This document shows positions 25,549-34,226 of a stretch of 35,607 bases of DNA, in pieces. The notes beneath the pieces were generated by a model. The model worked only from the letters and a program-made list of their open reading frames with translations, was not told where the DNA came from and did no database searches. The stretch is from CALLVY01 sp937899855 (GTDB lineage: Bacteria > Bacteroidota > Bacteroidia > Chitinophagales > Saprospiraceae). Both the position numbers and the translations under genes were made by a program. Location of the stretch: positions 1 to 35,607 of the forward strand of contig JBCBQC010000066.1 of the NCBI GenBank assembly GCA_039820405.1, in the 5' to 3' direction. Each line of letters begins with the position of its first letter. The stretch's first letter is position 1.

Positions 25549-28161
25549 CTAGTGGTCCGCGAAGATATTCTGGAGAGGGATAATGAACTTGGTCAACCAG
25601 ATGTCCCGATCGCCCAGTTCAAAGTCGGCTTGTTCGGCCCAGAACTTTTTGTAGATGTCCTCGCGGGGGCAACCGAAGTATTCCAGCTCGCCCTGAACCA
25701 GTAGGAGGCAGGATTGGAGGACGGGCAGGGTGCCCTCACTTTTCCCACCCGCACCGTTGCCCTTTTTCTTACAGGGATTGACGAAGCAAAAGCGCAGTCC
25801 GGGATTGCCTTTGAGGTCGTTTTTAAATCGAATGCTAAGGTAATAGCTGTCCAGCGAGTGTTCAAAGATATTGGTGATGCTGGCCAGCAGGATGCGGAGG
25901 AAGGCGTTCTGTTTGATGACTTGTTTGCCGTCGTGGTCACAGCGGAGGGATCGGAGCTGTAACTTTTGGATTTGGTCGGTCGTACCGTCTTGGAAATTGT
26001 AGCGGGGGGACCGTCGGAGCATGTCCTCGAGTTCTTCGTCAAAATTGGCCTGGTACTCCCGCACTTTTCGGGCGAAAGAGAACTTGTCGAAATTTTGCAT
26101 CGTACCGCCCAGGTACATCCGGGCGGCCAGTTGGTGGGCTTCCTTGAGAATGTCGAGCAATTGGGCATCGTCTTGGATGTCGAGCACAAAATTACCCCGT
26201 CGGCCGACCCACATGTTGAGGTACTTGTTCCATACTCGAAAGCGGTCGTAGTTGGGGATGATCTTCCACCGGTCCACCTCCTTGGCTTCAAAGACGTAGC
26301 TTTCGTAGGGCTCCAGCCCCAGTTCCACCATCTTGTTTTTACTTCCTTCCTGCTGTTTAGACAGGTCGGAAAGAAAGCGGGTGATTTGGCCCACCTTGTC
26401 CTCATCGTAACCGTACAATTCCATCAAAGACACATTCGACAGCTCAAAGATATTGTCCACGATCTTGCTCATCTCGTGGCTCAGGGCATTGATGTCGGTA
26501 CTGGTGGCCATTTGTTGGATTTGCTTCTTGATGATCTCGCCGTAAAAGAGCTGGTCGATCAGGGGGCGGGAGAGCGTCCGGAAGAAGTCGGTGATTCGGG
26601 CCAGGCGGATGTAGGCAAATTCCGACAGTTTGTTGGCCCAGTAGATGCTGTCGTTATTTTTAGTGAAATAAACGTCGGGCTCCAGTTTCCAAATGGGGCG
26701 GAGGGAGAGGCTGACGAAGGCCACCGCCGGTTCTTTGGTGCGCCCACGTTGGGGGAGGTTGAGGGGGACACCGTTGGCCGTCGAATTCCAGATGCTGACC
26801 ATCAGGTGCTCCTTGGGGGTGTGGACTTTGCCCAGCACCAATTCGTAGAAATAGGGGAGGATGGGAAAACGCGTTCTCCGGTGGAGCTGGGTGAGGGCTT
26901 TTTGAAGGGGTGCCCGTTGGTGTTGGGTATTTAGAATGCTGCCAAACAGATACTCCTTGGCTACCTTTTGGATACAGCGATCCAGTTGGTACTGTTGTTC
27001 TTGGAGGTGGCGGTGATTGACGATTTGTTCGCTGGACGCTTCTTCCCCCAGGCTGAAGAACTTGTGCAGGTGGCGTTCGAGGGTGTACAGGCGGTTGAGG
27101 GTTTTCTGGGGGCGGTGTTCCAGGTCACGGGGGTGGGCACCACTGGTGTTGAAGCCGTCCTCCGAGATGGTGGTCCAGCCCAGGTGGGCCTTGGCGATGT
27201 GGATGGTGTAGCGGACCAAATCCAGTAGTCCCCGCGTGGTGTGCAGTTCTCCCTTTTCTCCTTTTTCCACCAGACCGAGGTGAAAATACTCGTCGTAAAA
27301 AGAATAGCGGTCACTGTTCAACAACAGCTCCGCATCGACGCGTTGGGTCAGGCGTTGCCACTTTTGAAGGATGCGTTGGTTGACTTCTCCGTGTACGGGA
27401 TCGTGTTCTTCGTAGCGGTATTTGAGGGCTTTGATCCAGTTGGTTTCGGGGAGGGTGATTTGCTGTTCTTCCTCCAGCAAAGTCATCTGCTCCCAGAAGC
27501 GGCTTTGCATTTCAAATTTTTCATCGTAGCGGTCCCGCTGGATCCAACCCTGGAGGGTTTCGCGTTGGATAAGCCGAAAGAGCAAGCGCCAAACGTACAA
27601 ATTGAACAAGACCTCACCGACGGTACAGTAAATGACCTTTTGCCCATTCTTGACCAGCTTGCGCTCGAAAGGCAGGAGGCCTTTGCGTTCTTCGTCGCTC
27701 AGTAGGTTGGGGAGGAATCGGTAAAAATGCGGCGAACTTTGGAGGCTGTCCTCAATGGTCTGGCGATCCTGGGTCCCAATAAAGAGGGCATCGACCAACT
27801 CGTTAAAGTCTTTGGCAACTTTAAACTTACTGGTCGATTGGTTATCCCCTTCCGCTTCGGGGTATTTATAGGGAATGCCGATAAATGGTAGGCGAGAGTG
27901 GTTGGGGAATAGTTTGGGCTGTAATGTTTTGTTCTGTAACACCAGCAACTCATTGCGCGAAATGTCCGCCAGGATATAAGCACCACCCACGATGCCCAGG
28001 TCCCGATAAATGAATTGGTTGAGACCATTCTCTTCAAACAGCTGGTCAATCTCCGGGCGATTCCCGCCCGACTCCTCTACTGGTTCGCGTTGGTCGAGGT
28101 AGCCTTGTAAGGTCTCTTCCAATCGCTGCTGGATAATCCAGTATTGGTATTCGGTAATCAT
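25549..28161 (-). CDS. Large kinase-like protein with H-box-like motif and degenerate GHKL-type C-terminus
   Basis: 870 aa, no signal or membrane segment, so cytoplasmic. Most of the protein is helical and unrecognised. ALSHEMSKIVDNIFELS (559-575, H562) resembles the H-box helix of histidine kinases. Near the end, LLASITNIFEHS (758-769, N764, H768) resembles the N-box of GHKL ATPases. It is followed by LRFCFVNPC at the position of the D-x-G loop, with no Asp, then a Gly-rich stretch (GNGAGGKSEG) and LLLVQGELEYFG ... LTKFIIPL in the pattern of the last GHKL strands. If this is right, the ATPase is altered or inactive. It heads the leftward operon. Its last nine residues (P-x-x-x-I-F-A-D-H) match the tail of the divergent 584-aa protein. 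Most likely a sensor/kinase-like core; confidence in the gene is high, in the function low. Confidence 0.75.
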   Translation of the reverse strand: MITEYQYWIIQQRLEETLQGYLDQREPVEESGGNRPEIDQLFEENGLNQFIYRDLGIVGGAYILADISRNELLVLQNKTLQPKLFPNHSRLPFIGIPYKYPEAEGDNQSTSKFKVAKDFNELVDALFIGTQDRQTIEDSLQSSPHFYRFLPNLLSDEERKGLLPFERKLVKNGQKVIYCTVGEVLFNLYVWRLLFRLIQRETLQGWIQRDRYDEKFEMQSRFWEQMTLLEEEQQITLPETNWIKALKYRYEEHDPVHGEVNQRILQKWQRLTQRVDAELLLNSDRYSFYDEYFHLGLVEKGEKGELHTTRGLLDLVRYTIHIAKAHLGWTTISEDGFNTSGAHPRDLEHRPQKTLNRLYTLERHLHKFFSLGEEASSEQIVNHRHLQEQQYQLDRCIQKVAKEYLFGSILNTQHQRAPLQKALTQLHRRTRFPILPYFYELVLGKVHTPKEHLMVSIWNSTANGVPLNLPQRGRTKEPAVAFVSLSLRPIWKLEPDVYFTKNNDSIYWANKLSEFAYIRLARITDFFRTLSRPLIDQLFYGEIIKKQIQQMATSTDINALSHEMSKIVDNIFELSNVSLMELYGYDEDKVGQITRFLSDLSKQQEGSKNKMVELGLEPYESYVFEAKEVDRWKIIPNYDRFRVWNKYLNMWVGRRGNFVLDIQDDAQLLDILKEAHQLAARMYLGGTMQNFDKFSFARKVREYQANFDEELEDMLRRSPRYNFQDGTTDQIQKLQLRSLRCDHDGKQVIKQNAFLRILLASITNIFEHSLDSYYLSIRFKNDLKGNPGLRFCFVNPCKKKGNGAGGKSEGTLPVLQSCLLLVQGELEYFGCPREDIYKKFWAEQADFELGDRDIWLTKFIIPLQNIFADH

Positions 28162-28476
28162 ATCGACGGTTTAACAATATACGCTTGCAATGGGCCCTCA
28201 GGCCAAAGGCTACCATGGGCAAATCGAGACGGGGTCTCCAGAGGGGACCGAGTCGATAAGCCTGTAGTGACGGGAAGTCAATGAGGACATCCCTAAATCT
28301 AATCTTTAAAAACTTATCTTACCTTATCTACTTGCCCCGTCATTCGGTGTGTCTTCACTGGCTCAACCGCAGATAGTTCCAGATAAGTTTTTTGAGACTA
28401 AATTTATGTTTTGAAACAATTTCATTTTCAAACTCGATCCATTTGTTCAGGAAATTTACGACTTACCCCCTAATCT
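28162..28476. other. 315-bp divergent control region of the receiver/HEPN cassette
   Basis: The region separates the starts of the leftward and rightward operons of the cassette. It contains the inverted repeat described at 28308-28393 and an AT-rich part next to the rightward gene. No full TTTG/TAnnTTTG promoter is visible in either direction; TAGCCTTTG on the minus strand (28205-28213) has one extra base. Confidence 0.5.
28308..28393. promoter_or_regulatory. Symmetric inverted repeat with doubled half-sites (possible operator)
   Basis: AAAAACTTATCT (28308-28319) is the exact inverse complement of AGATAAGTTTTT (28381-28392). Each arm has a second half-site 10 bp inward: TTATCT at 28314 and again at 28324; AGATAA at 28381 and AGATAG at 28371. 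The two 18-bp arms match at 13 of 18 positions. The 10-bp step is one helical turn, so the layout suits paired DNA-binding proteins on one face, perhaps with looping. A weak AT-rich RNA hairpin is an alternative. Confidence 0.5.
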
Positions 28477-30231
28477 ATGAGCCTTTTTGTCGACAATCAC
28501 AATCGCAAAAATAAATTTGAAGCACTGAAGACCACCTACGCGCCTTTGGGGTTTGTGGGTGTCAATGAGTTGAAGGCGACGCCCTACGGCGTCGCTCGCA
28601 AAATCGCGAAGCGCGCCCGGACGGACTGTTGCTGTATCTACATCAACGCCGACCTCCAATTGCGCGATGCCCAAATTGGTGACTTGATGGGCCTGTCCGT
28701 GGTCGAAGAACTGCGTAGCCGCGCCGACTTCCTCGCCTTCGTCAACCCCGCCCAACTCCTGCCCATCGTCCTGTACAGTACCTTCTCCGAAGATATGGTC
28801 CGACGCCAAGTGGGTTGTGCGCGCTTGTTGGAAATGCCGGGCATCCTGTACCGTCGTTGTGTCCATCCCCAACAACTGCTGGCCGCCCCTCGTATCCCAC
28901 CCGTCGTTCCTTCGGCCGAGGCCTACCGTCCTTACTTTAGTCAGGGCAGCCGCGATATTGGTGATGAGGTGCACCGCCTCACCAACCTCTACGCCTTCAA
29001 CCAGTGCTTGGCCGAACTCTATCGCCTGCGGGGAGAGCCCGAGGTATACGCGCTGTGGGAAGCAGTACAGCACCTGGGGCACGAACCCCTCCGCAACGAA
29101 TGTTTCCTACACAATCTCGATCGGGCGAATCGCCCCCGCGAGGTCGACCGCGAGCTGCTCCGCGAGCGTTTGGACGTACTACAAGCCCACTTCCTGAACA
29201 TCGCTCCCCAACGACAGCTCGTCCTCATCGACGACCAGGCCAAGCAAATGGCCCCGGGGCTGGCGGTGGGCTGGCGCGATCTCTACCACTGGCTGTGGTA
29301 CCGCGGTCGGGGGAACGTGGTGGCGCTCGACGAGCAAATGAAAGATAAACACTTGTTACAGCGTTTGCAAAAAAAGGGCGCGGCCCTCATCCTGGATTAT
29401 TATCTCCACGCCAGCGATCGGCAGGAGGACTTGGCCGATACCCGCGCGGCGGAAATTCTACGGGCGGTCAAACAGTGGAATCCCACTTTTCCGGTGGCCA
29501 TCGCCACGGCTTCGGACAAAGCCTGGAGTTGGCAACAGTTTGACCAATTGGGTTGTGACACGTACTGGATCAAACCCGGTACCCGCTCCCGACCGGGGCA
29601 AAAGACGGCCCTCGAAGGTTTGCTCGACTTTGGCTGGCAACTCCGTTTGCTCACCGGGGCAGAGTACAATTTTTTCCGCCGTAGCGAGCGCCTGCTCGAT
29701 CGTTTGTTGCAGGCTCCCACTTGGTGGGAAAAGCGCCGTTGGGATTCTGCAACCGCGGCCCTTCAGAAAGGCGAGGTGGTGGCGAGCATTCGCCGGGGCT
29801 TGCGTGAATTGCAACAGCACTATTTGGAATCGCTGGGGCAAAATCCGGGCTGGGTCTTTCAACCCTTGGGGCAAAAGCCCGCCGCGGTGGTGGGGGCGAC
29901 CATGCTGCTCATCCAGTGGATCGAAAAGATCCACGGCAGTCCACGGCGCAACGTTCCGATGTTTCGCCGGCGGCAGGATTTCCTAGGCGTAGCCCTCTAC
30001 CAAATGCGCAACAAGGGTGCCCACAATCAAGCCCCCCGCCTCCAAACGTTCAACCTCGATTGGATCGTGAGCTTGGTCAAGGGATTGATCGGCTACCTGC
30101 ACTTCGAGCCCGAGCTCATCAATCAACAATGTCCCATCCCGCCGCGCTTGCACGAAAGGGGGAAGATTGACGTGCCGGAGTATTACCTGAGTACCAGTAG
30201 CCCCATCAGTCAATTATTTGCGGACCATTAA
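28477..30231 (+). CDS. Receiver-domain protein with C-terminal HEPN-like (RNKGAH) region
   Basis: 584 aa. Residues 1-135 resemble a receiver (LFVDNHNR, CCIYINADL with D59, GLSVVEELR, LPIVLYSTFSED). A second, complete receiver lies at about 247-370: LVLIDDQ (D252, D253), LILDYYL (D307, phospho-acceptor), AIATASD (T344) and YWIKPG (K366). The C-terminal helical region (about 430-545) contains LYQMRNKGAHN, in which R511-x4-H516 matches the Rx4-6H catalytic motif of HEPN RNases, followed by the helix WIVSLVKGLIGYL usual after this motif. A receiver-controlled RNase is inferred. It heads the rightward operon; the next gene begins 10 bases after its stop. Its C-terminal tail P-I-S-Q-L-F-A-D-H resembles that of the divergent 870-aa protein. 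Confidence 0.8.
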   Translation: MSLFVDNHNRKNKFEALKTTYAPLGFVGVNELKATPYGVARKIAKRARTDCCCIYINADLQLRDAQIGDLMGLSVVEELRSRADFLAFVNPAQLLPIVLYSTFSEDMVRRQVGCARLLEMPGILYRRCVHPQQLLAAPRIPPVVPSAEAYRPYFSQGSRDIGDEVHRLTNLYAFNQCLAELYRLRGEPEVYALWEAVQHLGHEPLRNECFLHNLDRANRPREVDRELLRERLDVLQAHFLNIAPQRQLVLIDDQAKQMAPGLAVGWRDLYHWLWYRGRGNVVALDEQMKDKHLLQRLQKKGAALILDYYLHASDRQEDLADTRAAEILRAVKQWNPTFPVAIATASDKAWSWQQFDQLGCDTYWIKPGTRSRPGQKTALEGLLDFGWQLRLLTGAEYNFFRRSERLLDRLLQAPTWWEKRRWDSATAALQKGEVVASIRRGLRELQQHYLESLGQNPGWVFQPLGQKPAAVVGATMLLIQWIEKIHGSPRRNVPMFRRRQDFLGVALYQMRNKGAHNQAPRLQTFNLDWIVSLVKGLIGYLHFEPELINQQCPIPPRLHERGKIDVPEYYLSTSSPISQLFADH

Positions 30232-30241
30232 ATCTTGCCGT

Positions 30242-31135
30242 ATGTCGCGATCCTCCGTGGAACCATCCAAGCCATCGGTCGCCCTAGTGTGGCACCGTAG
30301 CCCTTTTTCTCAGGACCTGGAGCGTCGCTTCGGCTGGGAGCTCATCGACAGTTGGGCCAAGTACGAGGCGACGGACTGGCGGGCTTACCGGCAGGTGTTG
30401 GTGCTGGCGGAGCTGCGTTGGGAAGAGGGGGACTGGTTAGAAATGCGGGGACTCCAATTGGCGGTACGCTTGGGGATGCGTTTTCCGCAGTTGCGCGAGC
30501 GTCTGCTGATCGCTACGCGTTTTTCGGAGGCCTACCTGCACAAGCATCACGAACAGCGTTACTTCAAAGCGATGGCGGCGGCGGTGGCCCTCGTCGATCT
30601 GCCCCACTTCTGTCGGCGGCTAAGTCGCCAGGGGTTTGACCTCCAGCCGGCAAGGCAGTTGCGGGCGGCGTACCTGGCGCTGTGGGCCTTGCTGGTCAAC
30701 TTCGACAGCTACGATGAGGGCTTGGTGAGTCTGACGAAAAAAACATTGGCAGACTTTAATCGGTTGCGGCCAGCTTCGCATCTCCCGCAAGTCAAAACCG
30801 CGTTGCGTTCCTTTTTGGAAAAATTGTTTCCTCGCCTCTATCAAATCCACGCCGCCACCCGAATGGTGGTGGAAGGCCCCCCGCCACTGGAAGCTAAGGA
30901 ACGGGAGGTCTACCAACTTTGTCTGTCCTGGTACGATCAGTATCCCCAGCTGTCGCAACTGATCGAGCCGGCTACGCTGCTCTGGGAAGAGTACCATTTT
31001 TCCCACCTCCATCCCACAGCTACGCGGCACTTGATTGGCCGTTGCCGAGAAGCGCTGTTGGCATCGCAGGTACTGTTGTGGCGCTTGGAAAGTGGCGGGA
31101 AACGAATTCGCGTACTGGACCAGTTGCGTTCTTGA
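30242..31135 (+). CDS. Pseudo-receiver protein with Glu at the phospho-acceptor position
   Basis: 297 aa from ATG at 30242; an in-frame TTG at 30218 would overlap the upstream gene. It starts 10 bases after the 584-aa gene, so it is in the same operon. Residues about 11-105 look like a degenerate receiver: SVALVWHRSPF lacks the acidic pair, VLVLAELRWEEGDW has E57 where Asp is expected, and GLQLAVRLGMRF ... LLIATRFSEAYL matches the fourth helix and strand. The same phrase pattern (IQIRLKW ... GLRIATRLR) occurs in the N-terminal pseudo-receiver of the 671-aa protein. The rest is all-helical and unrecognised. A constitutively 'on' mimic or a docking adaptor is possible; both are inference. Confidence 0.75.
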   Translation: MSRSSVEPSKPSVALVWHRSPFSQDLERRFGWELIDSWAKYEATDWRAYRQVLVLAELRWEEGDWLEMRGLQLAVRLGMRFPQLRERLLIATRFSEAYLHKHHEQRYFKAMAAAVALVDLPHFCRRLSRQGFDLQPARQLRAAYLALWALLVNFDSYDEGLVSLTKKTLADFNRLRPASHLPQVKTALRSFLEKLFPRLYQIHAATRMVVEGPPPLEAKEREVYQLCLSWYDQYPQLSQLIEPATLLWEEYHFSHLHPTATRHLIGRCREALLASQVLLWRLESGGKRIRVLDQLRS

Positions 31136-31204
31136 AGTGTACACACTTGATAACAAACGATAATTTATTTTTACCGAGCTTGAGGATAAATAAAATCGTT
31201 TACC

Positions 31205-31636
31205 ATGTCAATCCTCACGTATTTACCGATTATCGTAATGGGGATGCTGGTACTGCTCTTAGTCCTCCCCATCTTGCGTATGATCTTCGTCGGGGGCCAG
31301 CAACTCTCTTCCCAAATATTTGGGTTTTACGTCCAAATCGCTTTCCTACGCCTCAAGATTTTGCTGAGTGCGGTACTGATCTTGGGCATTGCGCTTCTGA
31401 TCGTACTGGGCAAGTTGGAAATTTCCCAAACGTCCATTCAGTCCGGCTTGGGCCGGGTCAATGTGGTCGAACGGCTGGTCGGACCGCGTTACGCCCCGGG
31501 TGATGCTTACGAGTTGGATGGCCAGACCTACCGCTTGGTGGACAAAGCGACCTACCGACTGGATAACCTCGCCGGTCGCGTTCCCGAGGTCACCCTCAAC
31601 GGGATCGAGTATTACTTGGTCCGCAAGGCCTCGTAA
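31205..31636 (+). CDS. Small membrane protein with two N-terminal helices, unknown function
   Basis: 143 aa. Hydrophobic helices lie at about residues 5-27 (YLPIIVMGMLVLLLVLPIL) and 48-68 (FLRLKILLSAVLILGIALLIV), followed by a soluble beta-rich tail with DAYELDGQTYRLVDKATYRLDNLAG. The start lies 69 bases after the pseudo-receiver gene, with an AT-rich stretch and an AAGTGT/ACACTT inverted repeat (31133-31146) between, so it may be separately transcribed. I do not recognise a family. Membership of the receiver/HEPN cassette is possible but unproven. Confidence 0.65.
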   Translation: MSILTYLPIIVMGMLVLLLVLPILRMIFVGGQQLSSQIFGFYVQIAFLRLKILLSAVLILGIALLIVLGKLEISQTSIQSGLGRVNVVERLVGPRYAPGDAYELDGQTYRLVDKATYRLDNLAGRVPEVTLNGIEYYLVRKAS

Positions 31637-31680
31637 GCGCTTTGGCCCGGGTGTTCTGCTCGTTCCGTTACGCCAAGCCT

Positions 31681-34085
31681 TTACTGTTTTACAAAACGCT
31701 CCGTCCAGATTTCCGCTCCCTCGCGTAGGCGCAGCGTGTAGATTCCCGTGGGCAAGTCCGCCACCACTATGCCGAGGCGATTGGGTCCTGCGTGGGAGGC
31801 GCGTTGCTCCCGGAGCAGCACCTGCCCCCGACTGTCGATGACGGCCAGCTCGATCGCTTGAGCTTCGGTTCCTTGAAAGTCCACCTGGATGGATTGCCCG
31901 TCGACGGGGTTGGGAAATACCTTAAGGGCTTGCACCAACCGGAAGTCAACACTGATGATTCGGGAATACTGTCGCGCTCCGGAGAAGTCGTACTGGGCCA
32001 GGCGGTAGTAGTTCACCCCGTCGAGTGGCGCCCGGTCGGTGTAGCGGTAATGCTGCGCCACATCGGTCGTTCCCGCGCCCTGGATACGTGTGAGGGGCTG
32101 GAAGTTTTTTCCATCCGCGCTGCGTTCGAGGACGAAGAAATCGCTATTCGTCTCCGTCTCGTTCGACCAGTACAATTCGATCCGTCGGGCCTGGGGGATG
32201 GCGTAGAAGCTACTCTGCTCTACGGCCAGCGGAAGGGAGGTAGACCCGATGACCCGACTCAGTAGCAACACGTAGGCCGCCTGGTAGTAGATGGCGGGCT
32301 CGCTGATTTCCCAGGAAGCTTCGGGCCAACCCGTATTCCAGTCCTTGTAAGATTTTTGCGGGGGCTGATTCGCCGGCGGCGTAATCGATTGGGAATAGCT
32401 GGCGTTGGGTCCGCCCACCAGGTAGGCCGGAGCGGGACCGTTGGAAGAGGTTTGGGCATTGTCGTAAATCGTCCCGTCATCGAACCAGGTATGGTAAATT
32501 TCGTCGATGCTGTACTCCGCCCCGTGATCGTACATATTGGACAGCATCACTTGCCCCAGGGGGTTGGTGCCGTGTAGCCAGTTGAGGTAGCTGGCGCCCA
32601 CGTCGCGGTAAAGGTCGTCGGAGCTGGGATTGAGGTTAAAGTCGATAAAGTCGAAGTTGAGGTTGCCACAGTTGGCGCGAACTTGATTGCTGCCCCAGTG
32701 GTGGGCCGAGTTTTCCATGTGGGCGCGATACAGGTCGAGTTCGTTGTTATAGTCGTCGATGGAGTAGAGATAGTTCATACTGGTCTTCTGACCGATGATG
32801 TTGTTGGCCACGGTGGGGGAAACGTTGGGCAACTCGGTGTAGCGGAGCATGGCGTGTCCGGTAACGGCGTAGTAGGGGCCCCACCAGTTTTCGGAATAGG
32901 GGCGAACGTTGACGTACTGGCTTTCCACAAAGTTGCGGTACTGGGCCTCACCGGTCGCTTCGTAGAGGTAGATGGCGGCGCGGAGGGCGGCCTCCATCTG
33001 GGTGGCGACGGGTTGGTCGGCATCACCTGCTTTGATGTCGCCATCGTCGCAGTTTTCTTCGAAGTTGGTAAAGTTATTGGTGGTCACCACCGCGCGGGCC
33101 CAGCCGTCCCGGGCGCGTTGGATCAGGTCGGCGCCGTAGTTTTGCAGACTGGTGTGGTTGGTGGCTTGGAGGACGACGCCGGCGAAGGCAAACATGGAGG
33201 TCCCGGAGAGCGTGGCGGAGGTACACTCGGGCAGGTAGTAGCGGGGGCGGGGATCGGTACTGGGAGGGTGATAGTAGTCATAATTATCGACCCCCACCTT
33301 GAGTAAGAAGCCATCGGTGCCCGTGGCGTCCTGCATTTTTTTCAACCAATCCAACTCCCACAATACTTCGTCGATCAGGTCGGGAATGCCATTCCCACTT
33401 TCGGGGATGTTGTAGTTGTCGGTAAATACTTGGGGGTTGAGGCGATAGGCGAGGAGCAGTTGGTGGATCACCGTCTCGGTAAAGGTGGTGTACTTGTTGA
33501 CGTCCCCCGCATCCATCCATCCGCCCAGCAAGTTGCGTTCGGTAGTGGGATTGTTTTTGTCCCAACGGCTTCGGGCAAATTCATCCTGCGCAAAGGCGAG
33601 TCCCTCGGTCCAGAGCGGTCCGGCGTAGGTGGCCGTTTTGGCCAGGTTGAGCCGTTGGTAGTAGAAGGTGCGAATGGCTTGCTGGAGCAGGTCGACGTAG
33701 ACGTTGGCAGCGATGCGAAACTGGTGCGAACGCACATCGTGAGGGGATCGTAAAGGTAGTAGTTGCCCTCCACGCTCACGCTCGAGAAATCGAGCCACCA
33801 GCCCTCGTCGCCGGACTGGGAGTGGAGCTGCCCCGAGTTCCAAGCTTGGGGGTTGCCCGTCCAGACGACGGTGCCCGCGCCCGCGCGCCGCAGTTCGTAG
33901 CTGGGCCCGGGGCTAAAGGACTGTCCCGCATTGAAGCCCTGGACGGGATTGCTGAGCACGGCTACTTTGGGGGCATCGGGCAGGTAGCCAAACTGATCGA
34001 CGTGGATAAAGGAGGAACCGCTTTGGGCCTGAATGGTGGTACCGGCGAGTAACAAAGCGAGGAGGAAGGTAATTCGTTGGATCAT
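31681..34085 (-). pseudogene. Family 9 glycoside hydrolase (endoglucanase-like) with T9SS domain, broken by a one-base frameshift
   Basis: The start is ATG at 34085, giving a signal peptide MIQRITFLLALLLAGTTIQAQ. The frame then encodes the GH9 N-terminal Ig-like domain (FIHVDQFGYLPDAPKVAVLS ... GNYYLYDPL). At about 33739-33746 the frame shifts by one missing base; the protein resumes as DVRSHQFRIAANVY and runs to TAA at 31681. The GH9 catalytic domain has GGWMDAGDVNKY (catalytic Asp pair), HHWGSNQ, LHGTNPLGQ, AYLVGGPN and WEISEPAIYYQAA (catalytic Glu). It is followed by a fibronectin-like module and a T9SS type A sorting domain (LKVFPNPVDGQSIQVDF ... GIYTLRLREG). The restored length is about 801 aa. 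GH9 enzymes cut beta-1,4-glucans. A frame at 31681-33843 starting from an internal ATG would lack the signal and Ig domain. The break sits beside a CCCC run, so a sequencing error is possible. Confidence 0.85.
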
Positions 34086-34226
34086 AAGCAGGGCTTTATG
34101 GGTTTGGAGCTTGCCATTTAATTCAAATCGGGGGTTCCGCATTCGCAGCGGGGGGATATTTTGAGGGAACGCACTATCGATTAGACGCGAAATCCATCGC
34201 CCGGGCTGCACGACGGGTGGAAAAGA

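Noticed and set aside
28456..29082. Minus-strand 208-codon frame
   Set aside because: It is antisense to the receiver/HEPN gene and has shadow-type composition.
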